Assembly: GCA_036338435.1 (NCBI GenBank)
Contig: JAYZCG010000040.1
Location: 1-64,000 of the forward strand
Source of the DNA: JAPYTY01 sp036338435
GTDB lineage: Bacteria; Acidobacteriota; UBA6911; RPQK01; JADFOI01
Direction of reading: 5' to 3'
DNA length: 64,000 bases
Every line of letters begins with the position of its first letter. The stretch's first letter is position 1. This document shows positions 17,936-27,411 of the stretch, in pieces. Under the pieces are notes generated by a model that saw only the letters and a program-made list of their open reading frames with translations, did no database searches and was not told where the DNA came from. The position numbers and the translations under genes were made by a program.

Positions 17936-19183
17936 TTAGTCAGTCTGTTCTCCCCGGATACAGTCATCCAGACTTTCTCGTTCTCGGATTATCTCAAAGC
18001 GGTCGTGATCCACCCAGACTTCAGGAGCTCTTGGACGAGAGTTATAGTTGGAAGCAGCTACGAATCCGTAAGCCCCTGCATTCATGAGGGCTAGCGGATC
18101 TCCTGGATTCAGTGGAGGTAGCCAGCGATCGCGAGCAAAGAAATCTCCAGTCTCACATACCGGACCTACTACGTCGACTAGAATGGAATCCTCGCTCTTT
18201 TGTTGAAGTGGTTTGATTTCATGGTAGGCTTGGTAGAGAGATGGACGGATCAGATCATTCATAGCTCCATCCACAATCAGAAAGTTTTTTTCCGTGCTGG
18301 TTTTTCTATAGAGGACTGTGCTCAATAAAACACCTGTGTTGCCAACAATATAGCGGCCGGGTTCAAAAATAATCTTGCGACCATCCTGATGCTTTGCCAG
18401 AAAATCAGCGTAAATACTGAGGTCTATCTCTTTCTCATTCTGATAGGGAATGCCCATACCCCCGCCCAGGTCAAGATGCTCAATGTTGAAGCCCTGGGCT
18501 TCCAGCTTGCGAGCTTCCTCCAGAAGAACCATAAAGGCGTCCATGAAAGGTTGAGTATCTAGAATTTGTGAGCCAATGTGAAAACCCAGACCTGTGAGTG
18601 TGCACCCTTGGGATTTTTTTAAGAGCTCTACGATGTCTTTAATCTGTTCTAAATCGATGCCGAACTTATGATTTTTTAAACCTGTGGAAATATAAGGATG
18701 AGTGGGAGACTCCACATCAGGATTAATTCTCAAGGAGATGTTCGGGTGTGCCCCCCTCTCTTGGGCCAGAGCAATGAGGGTTTCTAGTTCTTGGATCGAT
18801 TCTACATTCAGACTGAAGATTGACATGTCGAGTGCCATTTTGAGCTCATTGATGGTTTTCCCTACTCCGCTAAAAATAATGTTCTGGGGGGCAGCGTTGA
18901 TTTGTGCCAGTCGATAAAGTTCTCCCCCTGATACTGCATCAAAATGACTCCCTTCATTTTTCAGTAGACTCAGGATGCTCAGATTCGAGTTAGCTTTAAC
19001 GGCATAGCAAACGAGCGGACCGATTGCTTCAAAGGTTTTGCTGAAGGCCCGGAAATTTTGACGAATGGCATTCTTGCTGTAGACATAGCAGGGCGTACCC
19101 ACCTGCTCGGTAACGGTGGTAAGGGCAACGTCTTCGCAGTAGAGTTGTCCGTTCTGGTAGTTAAAAACCTGTGCGAGCGACAT
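17936..19183 (-). CDS. lysA: Diaminopimelate decarboxylase
   Basis: Fold-type III PLP enzyme (415 residues from 19183) that decarboxylates meso-diaminopimelate to lysine. PLP lysine is Lys63 in YAVKANSNLSIL, the substrate/PLP loops are LDLGGGMGIPYQNE near 240 and EPGRYIVGNTG near 275, and CETGDFFARDR near 345 provides the cysteine of the dimer active site. The reading frame continues upstream to 19270, but Met at 19183 gives normal length and starts just before the conserved domain; no clear Shine-Dalgarno supports either. It works after the epimerase step of the DAP pathway; the DapF-like gene is on the other strand 4 kb away. Confidence 0.92.
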   Translation of the reverse strand: MSLAQVFNYQNGQLYCEDVALTTVTEQVGTPCYVYSKNAIRQNFRAFSKTFEAIGPLVCYAVKANSNLSILSLLKNEGSHFDAVSGGELYRLAQINAAPQNIIFSGVGKTINELKMALDMSIFSLNVESIQELETLIALAQERGAHPNISLRINPDVESPTHPYISTGLKNHKFGIDLEQIKDIVELLKKSQGCTLTGLGFHIGSQILDTQPFMDAFMVLLEEARKLEAQGFNIEHLDLGGGMGIPYQNEKEIDLSIYADFLAKHQDGRKIIFEPGRYIVGNTGVLLSTVLYRKTSTEKNFLIVDGAMNDLIRPSLYQAYHEIKPLQQKSEDSILVDVVGPVCETGDFFARDRWLPPLNPGDPLALMNAGAYGFVAASNYNSRPRAPEVWVDHDRFEIIRERESLDDCIRGEQTD

Positions 19184-19362
19184 GGTTGCAGGACATGATG
19201 TTAACAGAGCGATACGGAAAGTTCTACTCTGGAATGATCTACTGCACAAACTCGAGTTATAGAACTGCAATGGACTACTGGACGATATACCTTCATCTCA
19301 TGTGTTTAATGAATTTGAGTTTTAGCCAAATCATGGATGTTTTGTAGGATATGCGTGAGTCT

Positions 19363-19387
19363 AGCTCAGCATGGTATACACTGAGCT
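19363..19387. promoter_or_regulatory. Inverted repeat in the lysA/epimerase divergent region
   Basis: Arms AGCTCAG (19363-19369) and CTGAGCT (19381-19387) separated by 11 bases, in the intergenic region between divergent lysA and the epimerase gene. It could be an operator for either gene or a transcript hairpin; no T-run follows on either strand, so it is not a good terminator. Confidence 0.3.
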
Positions 19388-19451
19388 GGACTTATCTATG
19401 TTTTTGTTGTTAGAAGGATGGCATAATTTGTCGTGAGAAGAAGGTAAAGCC

Positions 19452-20399
19452 TTGGACAATTCATTGGATATCGTTACAGGAGGAGCTGGGTTTATTGGCT
19501 CACATCTTTGCCGGGCTCTCTTGAAACAAGGTCATCGAGTTCGTATAGTCGACAACTTTTCAAGTGGGCGAAGTGAAAATCTTGACGCACTCCTTGAGCG
19601 GTATCCTGACAGGTGCGAAATCCACCGGCAAGATATCCGTCAACTAAGTGAACTGAGCGTCATTTTTGAAGGAGCCACAACAGTCTATCACCAGGCTGCT
19701 CTGACTTCGGTTCAGCAATCAGTTGAGGATCCTCTCGAATGCAATAGCGTTAATATAGAAGGGACACTGAAAGTTTTATTGGCTGCTAGAGATGTGGGCG
19801 TGGACAAGGTTATTTTTGCTAGTAGTACCGCTGTTTATGGGAATTCAGAAGTTCTTCCCAAGCATGAAAAGATGACTCCTGAGCCACTGTCGCCATATGC
19901 TGCAACCAAGTGCATGGCAGAGGTTTATGGCGAGATTTTTTCAGAGGTTTATCAGCTACCTGCTTTGGGTCTTCGCTATTTCAATGTTTTTGGACCCAAT
20001 CAGGATATTAATTCGGAGTATGCAGCTGTCATACCACGCTTTATTTCACGAGCCTTGGCAGGAGAAGATCTTATCATTTTTGGTGATGGTGAACAGAGTC
20101 GAGATTTCATTTTTGTAGAGGACGTAGTAGCTGCTAATCTTAAGGCTGCTCAGTCGAATATTCAGAGGAAAAGCCTCAATGTCGCCTGTGGTAAACAGTA
20201 CACGTTAAATCAAATAGTCAAGGTGCTTAGTGATATCATTGGGCGGGAACTGAACGTACAGTATCAGCCAGCTCGGCCCGCCGAGGTCCGCCATTCAGTG
20301 GCCGATATTTCTTTAGCTCACGAACTTATTGGATTTGAGCCCGTAATCTCTTTAGATGAGGGTTTGCGCCGGACAATCAAGTGGTTTAAGGAACGATAA
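19452..20399 (+). CDS. NAD-dependent UDP-sugar 4-epimerase
   Basis: Extended short-chain dehydrogenase, 315 residues. NAD loop TGGAGFIGSHL at 9-19, catalytic Ser124/Ser125 in FASSTAVYG, and Y149-x3-K153 in SPYAATK. The FGPNQDINSEYAAVIPRF and FGDGEQSRDFIFVEDV segments are typical of UDP-glucose/UDP-GlcNAc 4-epimerases such as WbpP/Gne. The start is TTG with AAGG upstream. It opens the polysaccharide cluster and is followed by a UDP-sugar 6-dehydrogenase, so together they could turn UDP-GlcNAc into UDP-GalNAc(A)-type donors. Exact sugar not readable from sequence. Confidence 0.88.
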   Translation: MDNSLDIVTGGAGFIGSHLCRALLKQGHRVRIVDNFSSGRSENLDALLERYPDRCEIHRQDIRQLSELSVIFEGATTVYHQAALTSVQQSVEDPLECNSVNIEGTLKVLLAARDVGVDKVIFASSTAVYGNSEVLPKHEKMTPEPLSPYAATKCMAEVYGEIFSEVYQLPALGLRYFNVFGPNQDINSEYAAVIPRFISRALAGEDLIIFGDGEQSRDFIFVEDVVAANLKAAQSNIQRKSLNVACGKQYTLNQIVKVLSDIIGRELNVQYQPARPAEVRHSVADISLAHELIGFEPVISLDEGLRRTIKWFKER

Positions 20400-20456
20400 T
20401 TCGGTGAAGAGCTTGTGTTTTCGTGAGATGTATTGGAGTAGTAGGAAGGAAGCAAG

Positions 20457-21749
20457 ATGGATCTGAGACAAAAGATCACGACCTACAAAGCAGAAATAGG
20501 AGTGGTGGGGCTAGGTTACGCTGGATTACCGATGGGTATCGAGTTTGCCCGCTCGGGTTTCACTGTCCATGGTATCGACACCGACCATGAAAAGATCTGC
20601 GATCTTAACCGGGGCAAGTCGCACATACAGGATTTAGAAGACGAGGTTCTGCAAAGTGTGATCGATTCCGGTCACTTTCATGCACATTCAGACTACGAGG
20701 TTGTTTCCCAACTAGATTGCATTATAATTTGTGTCCCCACTCCCCTCCGACAGACCAAAGATCCGGATATAAGCTATATCGTTGATGCAACTCAGACTAT
20801 TAGCAGGCATTTGCACAAGGACATGCTGGTTGTTCTTCAGAGTACAACTTATCCTGGTACCACGGACGAAGTTCTGACAGCGGAGTTTAAAAGGAAAGGC
20901 TTTGAGATAGGGAAAGAATTGTTTGTTGCTTTTTCACCGGAACGGGTGGATCCGGGGAATATGACCTTCAATACCAAAAATACCCCCAGGATTGTGGGAG
21001 GAGTAACTCCCCAATGTACTGAAATAGCTAAAGCGCTCTACGAAACAACGATAGACAACGTTATTGCAGTTTCATCGGTTGCTACTGCTGAGATGGTCAA
21101 GCTCCTGGAGAACACTTTCCGGGCTGTTAATATTGGGCTAGTTAACGAGCTTACTATCATGTGTGACAAGCTTGGAGTGTCGGTTTGGGAAGTTATCGAA
21201 TCTGCTGCCACTAAGCCTTTTGGATTCATGCCCTTTTACCCGGGGCCGGGACTGGGAGGACATTGTATCCCTATTGATCCTTTATATCTTTCCTGGAAAC
21301 TGAAAATGCTTAATTACAATGCACGTTTTATCGAATTGGCTAGTGAGGTCAATACTCAGATGCCAGAGTACTGTGTGCATCGTATTGTCAACGTTTTAAA
21401 TCAGCATCAAAAATGCATTAACGGAACTCGAATATTGATGTTAGGGTTGAGCTATAAGCGTGATGTTAGCGATGTACGGGAATCACCCGCTTTAGATATT
21501 CTTCGTTTACTCGAAGATGGTGGGGCGATCGTTGATTATTCGGATCCTTATGCGCCTGAAGTTCACATAGACGGAATCGACAAGAAGTCAGTGAACCTGA
21601 ACCACGAAATGGTTGCAAAGTATGCGCTAGTGGTGGTGGTTACGGATCACACATGTTTTGACTACGAAATGGTACGTGAAGCGGCACCCTTAGTCTTTGA
21701 TACCCGCAATGTTTTTCCTGAGGCTCATGACAACGTAGTGAAGCTCTAG
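20457..21749 (+). CDS. UDP-N-acetylglucosamine/UDP-sugar 6-dehydrogenase (WbpA/TviB-like)
   Basis: Two-step NAD-dependent oxidase of a UDP-sugar to its uronic acid, 430 residues. The N-terminal Rossmann loop VGLGYAGLPMGIEFA is at 17-31, QSTTYPGTTDEV near 129-139 and SPERVDPGN near 160-168 are typical of the UDP-GlcNAc/UDP-ManNAc dehydrogenase branch, and the catalytic nucleophile is Cys270 in GPGLGGHCIPIDP. The C-terminal UDP-binding domain contains LGLSYKRDVSDVRESPA. Follows the epimerase gene and precedes the polymerase gene by two bases. Confidence 0.9.
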   Translation: MDLRQKITTYKAEIGVVGLGYAGLPMGIEFARSGFTVHGIDTDHEKICDLNRGKSHIQDLEDEVLQSVIDSGHFHAHSDYEVVSQLDCIIICVPTPLRQTKDPDISYIVDATQTISRHLHKDMLVVLQSTTYPGTTDEVLTAEFKRKGFEIGKELFVAFSPERVDPGNMTFNTKNTPRIVGGVTPQCTEIAKALYETTIDNVIAVSSVATAEMVKLLENTFRAVNIGLVNELTIMCDKLGVSVWEVIESAATKPFGFMPFYPGPGLGGHCIPIDPLYLSWKLKMLNYNARFIELASEVNTQMPEYCVHRIVNVLNQHQKCINGTRILMLGLSYKRDVSDVRESPALDILRLLEDGGAIVDYSDPYAPEVHIDGIDKKSVNLNHEMVAKYALVVVVTDHTCFDYEMVREAAPLVFDTRNVFPEAHDNVVKL

Positions 21750-21751
21750 CG

Positions 21752-23014
21752 GTGCGTATCTCTGATCTAGCAAAAGAAGCATATTCCCACGACGACACGG
21801 TCTTGCGTCGCTGGATTTCGTTCGTTGTGGGAGTCGGAATTATAGGCTCACTTGTTTCCATTGCCCTCTCGTATGTCCTTTTCGGAGTGGTCCTGTTGCT
21901 TTGGATCATTCACTGTGTGAAGTTGGGCACTCTGCATGTCAAAATTCCGGGTTTTTTTGCCTGGATTGGTGCTTTTGTCTTGGCATCAGTGATTTCAATC
22001 ATTTTTTCCAGCGATATCATGACCAGTTTGCCCAGCTTGGGTAAACATATTCGATTTCTCTGGGTTCCGATGATTTTTACTTATTTGGGGCGTCGCCATG
22101 TAGAGAATGTACTAAAAGCCCTATTTATTGTGATGGGAATAAGTGCTACGTATGCAATTCTTCAGTACTTCTGGTTGTGGGAAGTCGATCTGCTCCATCG
22201 AATTCAAGGATTTATGGGACACTGGATGACCTTTTCCGGTCAGTTGATGTTGTGTTCCGTTGCCCTGACTGGGTATTTGCTGTACCGTCTCAACCCAAAC
22301 TCTGATGAGGATCAGGAGAGCCTGTCTAAATCAGAATCCCATAAATTTTTTAGTGGGGCAGGATCCTTTTGTATTTGGATACTCCTCTTGACCATCATGA
22401 TTTTCACGTTGGTTTTAACCCAGACGCGTAGCAGTTGGCTAGGAACTCTTTGTGGATTTTTTATACTTCTTTGGGTGTACCGGAAGAAATGGATTGTTCC
22501 GGGTATAGTACTGGTGGTGGTTATTTTCTTTGCCTCTCCCGAGACATATAAACAGCGTCTTTATTCGAGTTTCGATCCCAACGACACCACCACTCAGATC
22601 CGGCTAGAGTTGCTTAAAACTGGCAGAAACATTGTTGCTGATCATCCCTGGATAGGCCTGGGTCCGAGGACAGTACCGAAATTTTATCGGGATTACAATG
22701 AAACCGATGACTTTCCAGAGTGGATCTATCAGCATCTGCATAACAATTTTGTACAGATCGCTGCCGAGATGGGTCTAATCACCGTGATCCTGTGGATGGC
22801 TCTTTGGATTCGATTGGTTTGGGATTTCATCTCTTTTGCACGGCAATCTCACTATGATGGATTTGCCGTTGGTACAGCCGTCGGTTCCATTGCGGTGCTA
22901 GTCGCTTTTTTAGCTGCTGGATTTCTTGAATATAATTTTGGAGATTCAGAAATTTTAATTCTACTCCTATTTTTTCTAACTATTCCTTATGTTGTCAACA
23001 ACGGGCAAGAATAA
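21752..23014 (+). CDS. O-antigen ligase/polymerase family membrane protein
   Basis: A 420-residue polytopic inner-membrane protein with about ten to twelve hydrophobic segments and the Wzy_C-type periplasmic loop in the second half: VLTQTRSSWLG near 225-235, then a loop with HPWIGLGPRTVPKFY and HLHNNFVQIAAEMGLI near 330-345. The QTRS/HN pattern is shared by WaaL ligases and Wzy polymerases; sequence alone does not separate the two. The GTG start lies two bases after the dehydrogenase stop, and the gene overlaps the next glycosyltransferase by 26 bases, which points to tight coupling. Confidence 0.85.
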   Translation: MRISDLAKEAYSHDDTVLRRWISFVVGVGIIGSLVSIALSYVLFGVVLLLWIIHCVKLGTLHVKIPGFFAWIGAFVLASVISIIFSSDIMTSLPSLGKHIRFLWVPMIFTYLGRRHVENVLKALFIVMGISATYAILQYFWLWEVDLLHRIQGFMGHWMTFSGQLMLCSVALTGYLLYRLNPNSDEDQESLSKSESHKFFSGAGSFCIWILLLTIMIFTLVLTQTRSSWLGTLCGFFILLWVYRKKWIVPGIVLVVVIFFASPETYKQRLYSSFDPNDTTTQIRLELLKTGRNIVADHPWIGLGPRTVPKFYRDYNETDDFPEWIYQHLHNNFVQIAAEMGLITVILWMALWIRLVWDFISFARQSHYDGFAVGTAVGSIAVLVAFLAAGFLEYNFGDSEILILLLFFLTIPYVVNNGQE

Positions 23015-24116
23015 GCTGAATATAGCGCTGATGGGCATGCGTGGCATTCCCGCTAATTATGGAGGGTTCGAAACCTTTGCTGAAGAGCTCTCCGTTCGTC
23101 TCGTCGAACGCGGGCATCGAGTGACCACTTATGGGCGTTCTCACTTCGTGGATCCACAATTAAAAAGTTATCAGGGCGTTGAAATTCGTACGTTACCTTG
23201 TGTACGGACCAAATATCTGGAAACGGTTTCTCACACATTGGTTTCCACACTTCTGGGACTATTTTACTCTTATGACGTAGTTTTGATCTGTAATGCTGCA
23301 AATGCTGCTTGGTGCTGGATTCCTAAGCTAGCAGGTCAAAAGGTCATACTCAATGTAGATGGGATCGAACGATTGCGGAAAAAATGGGGGCCTATCGGAA
23401 AAATCTACTATCGACTCAGTGAGTTCCTCGCCACTGTTATCCCGGATCGCATCGTAACAGATGCCCGTGCGGTGCAGAGCTACTATCTCAAAGAGTATGG
23501 TACACGTTTCCCATTCATCCCTTACGGTGCTTTTGTAGGGAAATCTGAAGAGCATGACGAGCTTGACAAGTTGGGTGTTACACCGGGGAAATACCTTCTT
23601 TATGTGAGCCGTCTTGAACCCGAGAACAATGCGCACCTAGTAATCAAAGCCTACATTGAATCGGGGGTTCAGCATCCACTGCTGGTAGTTGGGAATGCTA
23701 CCTATGGAGGGCGTTATATAGATCAACTAAAAAGTCTTGTCCAGGGAAGTCATGTGATTCTGCTTGGGGCTATTTATGGGCGAGGTTATCGCCAACTCCT
23801 TTCTCATGCCATTTGTTACTTGCATGCTACTGAGGTAGGTGGAACTCATCCTGCATTGATTGAGGCCATGGGGGTGGGATGTTTAGCAATTGTCAATGAT
23901 ACGGATGAGAACCGAGAAGTAGTGGGGGGGGAAGGTATTCTTTGTCATTTCGAGGACTCCCCTAAGCTAGCTAGTCTTATTATGAAGGTCTGTGCGAACC
24001 CTGATCAGTATCAGAACTGCAAAGAGGACGCTCAACAACGTATTCGTGAGTTCTACGATTGGGAGGAGGTCACCAATCAATATGAGGCTCTCTTCTATGA
24101 ACTGACAGGTGGATAG
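22989..24116 (+). CDS. DUF1972/GT4 glycosyltransferase
   Basis: A 375-residue cytoplasmic glycosyltransferase of GT-B fold. The N-terminal domain opens with ALMGMRGIPANYGGFETFAEELS, the DUF1972 signature seen in rhamnosyl- and related transferases of O-antigen clusters. The C-terminal GT1-type domain includes YVSRLEPENNAHLVIKA near 205 and the donor-binding region ATEVGGTHPALIEAMGVG near 283-300. It overlaps the polymerase gene by 26 bases and ends 57 bases from the convergent kinase gene. The sugar transferred cannot be read. Confidence 0.88.
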   Translation: MLSTTGKNKLNIALMGMRGIPANYGGFETFAEELSVRLVERGHRVTTYGRSHFVDPQLKSYQGVEIRTLPCVRTKYLETVSHTLVSTLLGLFYSYDVVLICNAANAAWCWIPKLAGQKVILNVDGIERLRKKWGPIGKIYYRLSEFLATVIPDRIVTDARAVQSYYLKEYGTRFPFIPYGAFVGKSEEHDELDKLGVTPGKYLLYVSRLEPENNAHLVIKAYIESGVQHPLLVVGNATYGGRYIDQLKSLVQGSHVILLGAIYGRGYRQLLSHAICYLHATEVGGTHPALIEAMGVGCLAIVNDTDENREVVGGEGILCHFEDSPKLASLIMKVCANPDQYQNCKEDAQQRIREFYDWEEVTNQYEALFYELTGG

Positions 24117-24172
24117 AATCTTCGTATACTCACTCAATAGTAGCCTAATTTAAATCCATCATAAGTATTAGA

Positions 24173-25108
24173 TTACTTCACGAGCTGGAGTAAGTTACTG
24201 AGCAGAGTTTGCCCCTGACTTAAAGATCCTTCCCTACTGTAGAGGGTTACCATTTTTGCAATTCTATTAGCTGGATGGAGGGGATATCCTGCGGCCTTAA
24301 AATAGCATTCCATAAAATATCGGATCAGGTTGTCAGAGAAGCTAAAGACAGTGGGAATGGAAGTCAGTAGCTGTATTAAATCGCGTGCTGCCAAGATTTC
24401 TTTAAAGATGCCAGGTAGATGAGGAAGGTGGTGACATTTTTCCAGATCAACGAAAGAGAAATGGGGGATAGGATCGTCATGAACCAGGATGTGTCGCGTC
24501 TTTAGATCTCCATGAAAAAACCCCCGGGCATGTAGTCGGGCAAGTTCTTTGGCTAAGTGAAATGCCAATTCTGGAGAAAAATCAGCAGTATCATGAACGC
24601 GATAGATATGGGTTCCTGCCGAAGCGATTTCACGTACTGATTCAATTTCTAGAGCCACAACTAGACTATGTCTGTTCAACCACTCCCCCGTTTTTTTGAT
24701 TGCAGCGAGTACCTTGAAGGTGCCAAAGTCGTTGGAGCGGAGTTTCTCGGAAATTTTGAGACTTCTGAAGGCATAACAATAGCGCAGGCTGCGACTAATA
24801 GATCTATTTTTGAAGTAATAAGTAAAGCAAGATCTGGGAGTATTTTGAAACTCCAGAGGGATTCTAAAAATTTGCCGGCCCTGACAATCTAAAACAAGAT
24901 GAGCTCCTGGAATTTCTCCTGCTTTTTCCGGAACCTCTAGTAAATCATCTGGGGGGAAAAATCTGGGGTGAATCCAGCCGTGGTAATGTTTGCCCTGGTG
25001 GCGACGATATTTCATGCCAGGGGCCATCTTATCGGAACTGGCAGTCTTTGTGCACCTTGTAGACGCCAATAAGCGTATGATACTAACGTAAAGGATTTCT
25101 TGAATCAT
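24173..25108 (-). CDS. LPS core/sugar kinase-like protein (WaaP/InaA type)
   Basis: Protein-kinase-like fold (about 311 residues from 25108). The catalytic loop is FFHGDLKTRHILV with His199, Asp201; the metal-binding loop FSFVDLEK contains Asp221; an N-lobe around 40-160 is less conserved. The pattern fits the lipopolysaccharide kinase family (WaaP, KdkA, InaA), which phosphorylates heptose or KDO of LPS. It is the only gene of the glycan cluster on the minus strand. The start is uncertain: a frame is open to 25147, ATG 25108 overlaps the start of the opposite gene by two bases, and ATG 25027 or 25015 lie nearer the conserved part. Confidence 0.8.
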   Translation of the reverse strand: MIQEILYVSIIRLLASTRCTKTASSDKMAPGMKYRRHQGKHYHGWIHPRFFPPDDLLEVPEKAGEIPGAHLVLDCQGRQIFRIPLEFQNTPRSCFTYYFKNRSISRSLRYCYAFRSLKISEKLRSNDFGTFKVLAAIKKTGEWLNRHSLVVALEIESVREIASAGTHIYRVHDTADFSPELAFHLAKELARLHARGFFHGDLKTRHILVHDDPIPHFSFVDLEKCHHLPHLPGIFKEILAARDLIQLLTSIPTVFSFSDNLIRYFMECYFKAAGYPLHPANRIAKMVTLYSREGSLSQGQTLLSNLLQLVK

Positions 25109-25958
25109 GGACCTGAGCGTGGTCATTGTCAACTGGAACAGCGGCAACCATCTGGGGTGTCTGCTAGACTCGCTATCTCCTTTACAGGAAAAGTTGAGAG
25201 AGATATGGGTGGTGGATAATGCTTCTCAAGACTCAAGTGCAGATATATTAATAAACTATCCGGATGTTGAGAGCCTATTCCTTCAAGAAAATCTTGGGTT
25301 TGCTGGTGCAGCCAATCAAGGTATTGCCCGTTCCAACTCGTGTTTTATTCTTTTACTCAATCCTGACATTCAAATCATTTCAGAGTCTGTGAGTCAGCTT
25401 TACCAGGAGATGGTGAGCAGGATCCGAGCAGGGATTGTCTGCGGCTCTCTGAAAGATCGCAATGGCAAGTCTCAGAATAGTTTCCAGATTCGGCCTTTAC
25501 CAACCTGGAAGAATATCCTCTCAGATGTTCTCTTTATCGATGAATTGCAGGATTGGGTATTTGGTAATTCCCAGCTTAATCCATCTTACGAACATACTCA
25601 GAAATTGGTTTCTGAACAACCAGCAGCAGCAGCTTGGTTGCTTCGCAAGAAGGCTTGGGGAGAATTGGGGGGTTTTGACACTAGATTTTATCCAGCTTGG
25701 TTTGAGGATGTAGATTTTTGCAAGAGGATGCAGGACTCCGACTGGGAGATATTTTATTTTCCACATCTACCCATGATTCACCGAGGGGGCTTGGCTTTAG
25801 AGTGTTTGAGTTATCCCACATTCGTAAGGATATTCTATACTAACCTCCTGAAATATTTAAAAAAACATCACCCCTATTTCTATCCCATGCTGTGGATTCC
25901 CGTACAATGTGGTATGTGGATGAGAAGGCTTTTTTGTGCTGATGACAGATCCGTATAA
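25107..25958 (+). CDS. Family 2 glycosyltransferase
   Basis: GT-A fold enzyme, 283 residues. N-terminal VVIVNWNSGNHLGCLLDSL, DNASQDSS near 37-44 and LLNPDIQI near 90 (DxD-type metal motif written NPD) are the nucleotide-sugar half; FYPAWFEDVDFCKRM near 197-211 holds the ED base motif of rhamnosyltransferase-like GT2 enzymes. The start lies head-to-head with the kinase gene (starts overlap by two bases) and the end overlaps the next GT2 gene by 23 bases. Expected to add a sugar to a lipid-linked or core oligosaccharide at the cytoplasmic face. Confidence 0.88.
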   Translation: MDLSVVIVNWNSGNHLGCLLDSLSPLQEKLREIWVVDNASQDSSADILINYPDVESLFLQENLGFAGAANQGIARSNSCFILLLNPDIQIISESVSQLYQEMVSRIRAGIVCGSLKDRNGKSQNSFQIRPLPTWKNILSDVLFIDELQDWVFGNSQLNPSYEHTQKLVSEQPAAAAWLLRKKAWGELGGFDTRFYPAWFEDVDFCKRMQDSDWEIFYFPHLPMIHRGGLALECLSYPTFVRIFYTNLLKYLKKHHPYFYPMLWIPVQCGMWMRRLFCADDRSV

Positions 25959-26949
25959 TAATCCTGTTCTGGTGAGTTTAGTAACGTACAACGATGAGTT
26001 ATTTTTAGCTCGTTGTCTGGAATCTGTCCAAAAACAAACTGTTCCTGTACAGGTGAAAATTTTTGATAACGCCTCAAGAGATGAAACTTTGAGGGTTGCC
26101 CGCCAGTTTAAAGTTGACTTACATGAATCTTCAACCAATAAGGGCTACAGTTATGGCCACAACTGGAATCTTCTGGGTGCGAATTTTAAAACAGCACTTT
26201 TGCTCAATGCTGATGTTACATTGGAGCCTGATTGGTTAGAAATTTTAGTCACAACCCTCAATGAAGTTAAGGGAGCTGGCATGGTGGGGGGTAAGCTTTA
26301 TCGAATGGATAAGGATGGTCAGCAGGTATTTCGACATAATTGTCCTATACTCGATAGCAGCGGCATTTTTTTTACCCCCTCACAGAGACATTTCGATCGA
26401 GGCAGTGAAGAGGAGGATCGTGGGCAGTATGACGACCGTAATCTGGTTTTCGGAATTACCGGAGCTGCTCTTCTGTGTAGCAAAGAAATGCTAGAAGATG
26501 TCCGTTTGGGAGAGGAGTATCTCGATGAAGATTTTTTTGCCTATCGTGAAGATGCAGATCTTGCCTGGAGGGCCCAACTAAAGGGTTGGAAGGCAGTTTA
26601 TGAACCTGAGGCCTGTGCCTTCCATCACCGCCATGTTTTGCCATCACGACGGCATCAGCTTTCTGCACTGATTAATTATCACTCTCTCAAAAACCGTTAT
26701 CTCATGCGGATGAAAAATCTTGATTCAATGGTTAGATGGCGTTGTTTTCCGTACATGTGGATTAGAGATATCGGGATCATGGTCTATGTTATCTGCTTCG
26801 AATGGAGATCGTTGCTTGCCTATCGCGAGGTATGGAGACTTCGACATAAGTTTAGAGAAAAAAAGAAACAGGTACAAAGTACCCGCCGTGTCGATCCTAA
26901 AGACTTAGCCCACTGGTTTTCATTTACCCCCGTGGGGTTAGATATTTGA
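25936..26949 (+). CDS. Family 2 glycosyltransferase
   Basis: GT-A fold enzyme of 337 residues, related to its upstream neighbour. VSLVTYNDELFLARCLES at the N-terminus, FDNASRDET near 38, LLNADVTLE near 90 and FAYREDADLAWRAQLKGW near 200-217 are GT2 rhamnosyltransferase-like motifs. The C-terminal basic helix (about 290-320) may hold it at the membrane. The GTG at 25936 has AGAAGG seven bases upstream; ATG 25942 is the next choice. Last gene of the polysaccharide cluster. Confidence 0.88.
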   Translation: MLMTDPYNNPVLVSLVTYNDELFLARCLESVQKQTVPVQVKIFDNASRDETLRVARQFKVDLHESSTNKGYSYGHNWNLLGANFKTALLLNADVTLEPDWLEILVTTLNEVKGAGMVGGKLYRMDKDGQQVFRHNCPILDSSGIFFTPSQRHFDRGSEEEDRGQYDDRNLVFGITGAALLCSKEMLEDVRLGEEYLDEDFFAYREDADLAWRAQLKGWKAVYEPEACAFHHRHVLPSRRHQLSALINYHSLKNRYLMRMKNLDSMVRWRCFPYMWIRDIGIMVYVICFEWRSLLAYREVWRLRHKFREKKKQVQSTRRVDPKDLAHWFSFTPVGLDI

Positions 26950-27049
26950 TATGTTGTCTTGCGCTGGTTTAGACTTGCGGTAAATTGGTGCGGGGATTAA
27001 GTTGCCGTTAAGATCATTACTTTGTTCGACAAGTTTGTAGGGTAAATTT

Positions 27050-27361
27050 ATGGGAGAACTAACCAAGATTGCCACGGTTGACCAAGTATCACTTGGTGCT
27101 GCCATTTGTGTGGAAGTGAAAGGTAAGCAAATAGCTTTGTTCAACGTCGATGGGAGCTATTATGCGACTGACAATAATTGTAGTCACAGAGGTGGTCCTT
27201 TGTCGGAGGGGGTGTGCGAGGGTACGGTCGTCACTTGTCCGTGGCACGGCATTCAGTTTAATCTTGAGACGGGCGAACCGCTAGGTTCTCTTGCAGTTCA
27301 TGGGATCACAGCCTATTCTGTTACCGTGGAAGGCGATGATCTCAAGATCAAGATTTCCTAA
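27050..27361 (+). CDS. Rieske [2Fe-2S] ferredoxin-like protein
   Basis: A 103-residue single-domain protein. The cluster ligands are Cys44-x-His46 (CSHRGG) and Cys63-x2-His66 (CPWHG), exactly the Rieske pattern. Length and the ATDNNCSHRGGPLSEG context match soluble NirD/bedB-type ferredoxins that feed oxygenases or reductases. No oxygenase or nitrite reductase large subunit is nearby. The next gene, 50 bases on, is the bacilliredoxin-rhodanese fusion, which suggests a joint thiol/sulfur redox role, an inference. Confidence 0.9.
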   Translation: MGELTKIATVDQVSLGAAICVEVKGKQIALFNVDGSYYATDNNCSHRGGPLSEGVCEGTVVTCPWHGIQFNLETGEPLGSLAVHGITAYSVTVEGDDLKIKIS

Positions 27362-27411
27362 AAAAGGTCGATGCAGTGAAAGGTTATTAATAAACAAAGG
27401 AGAAATGAAGG

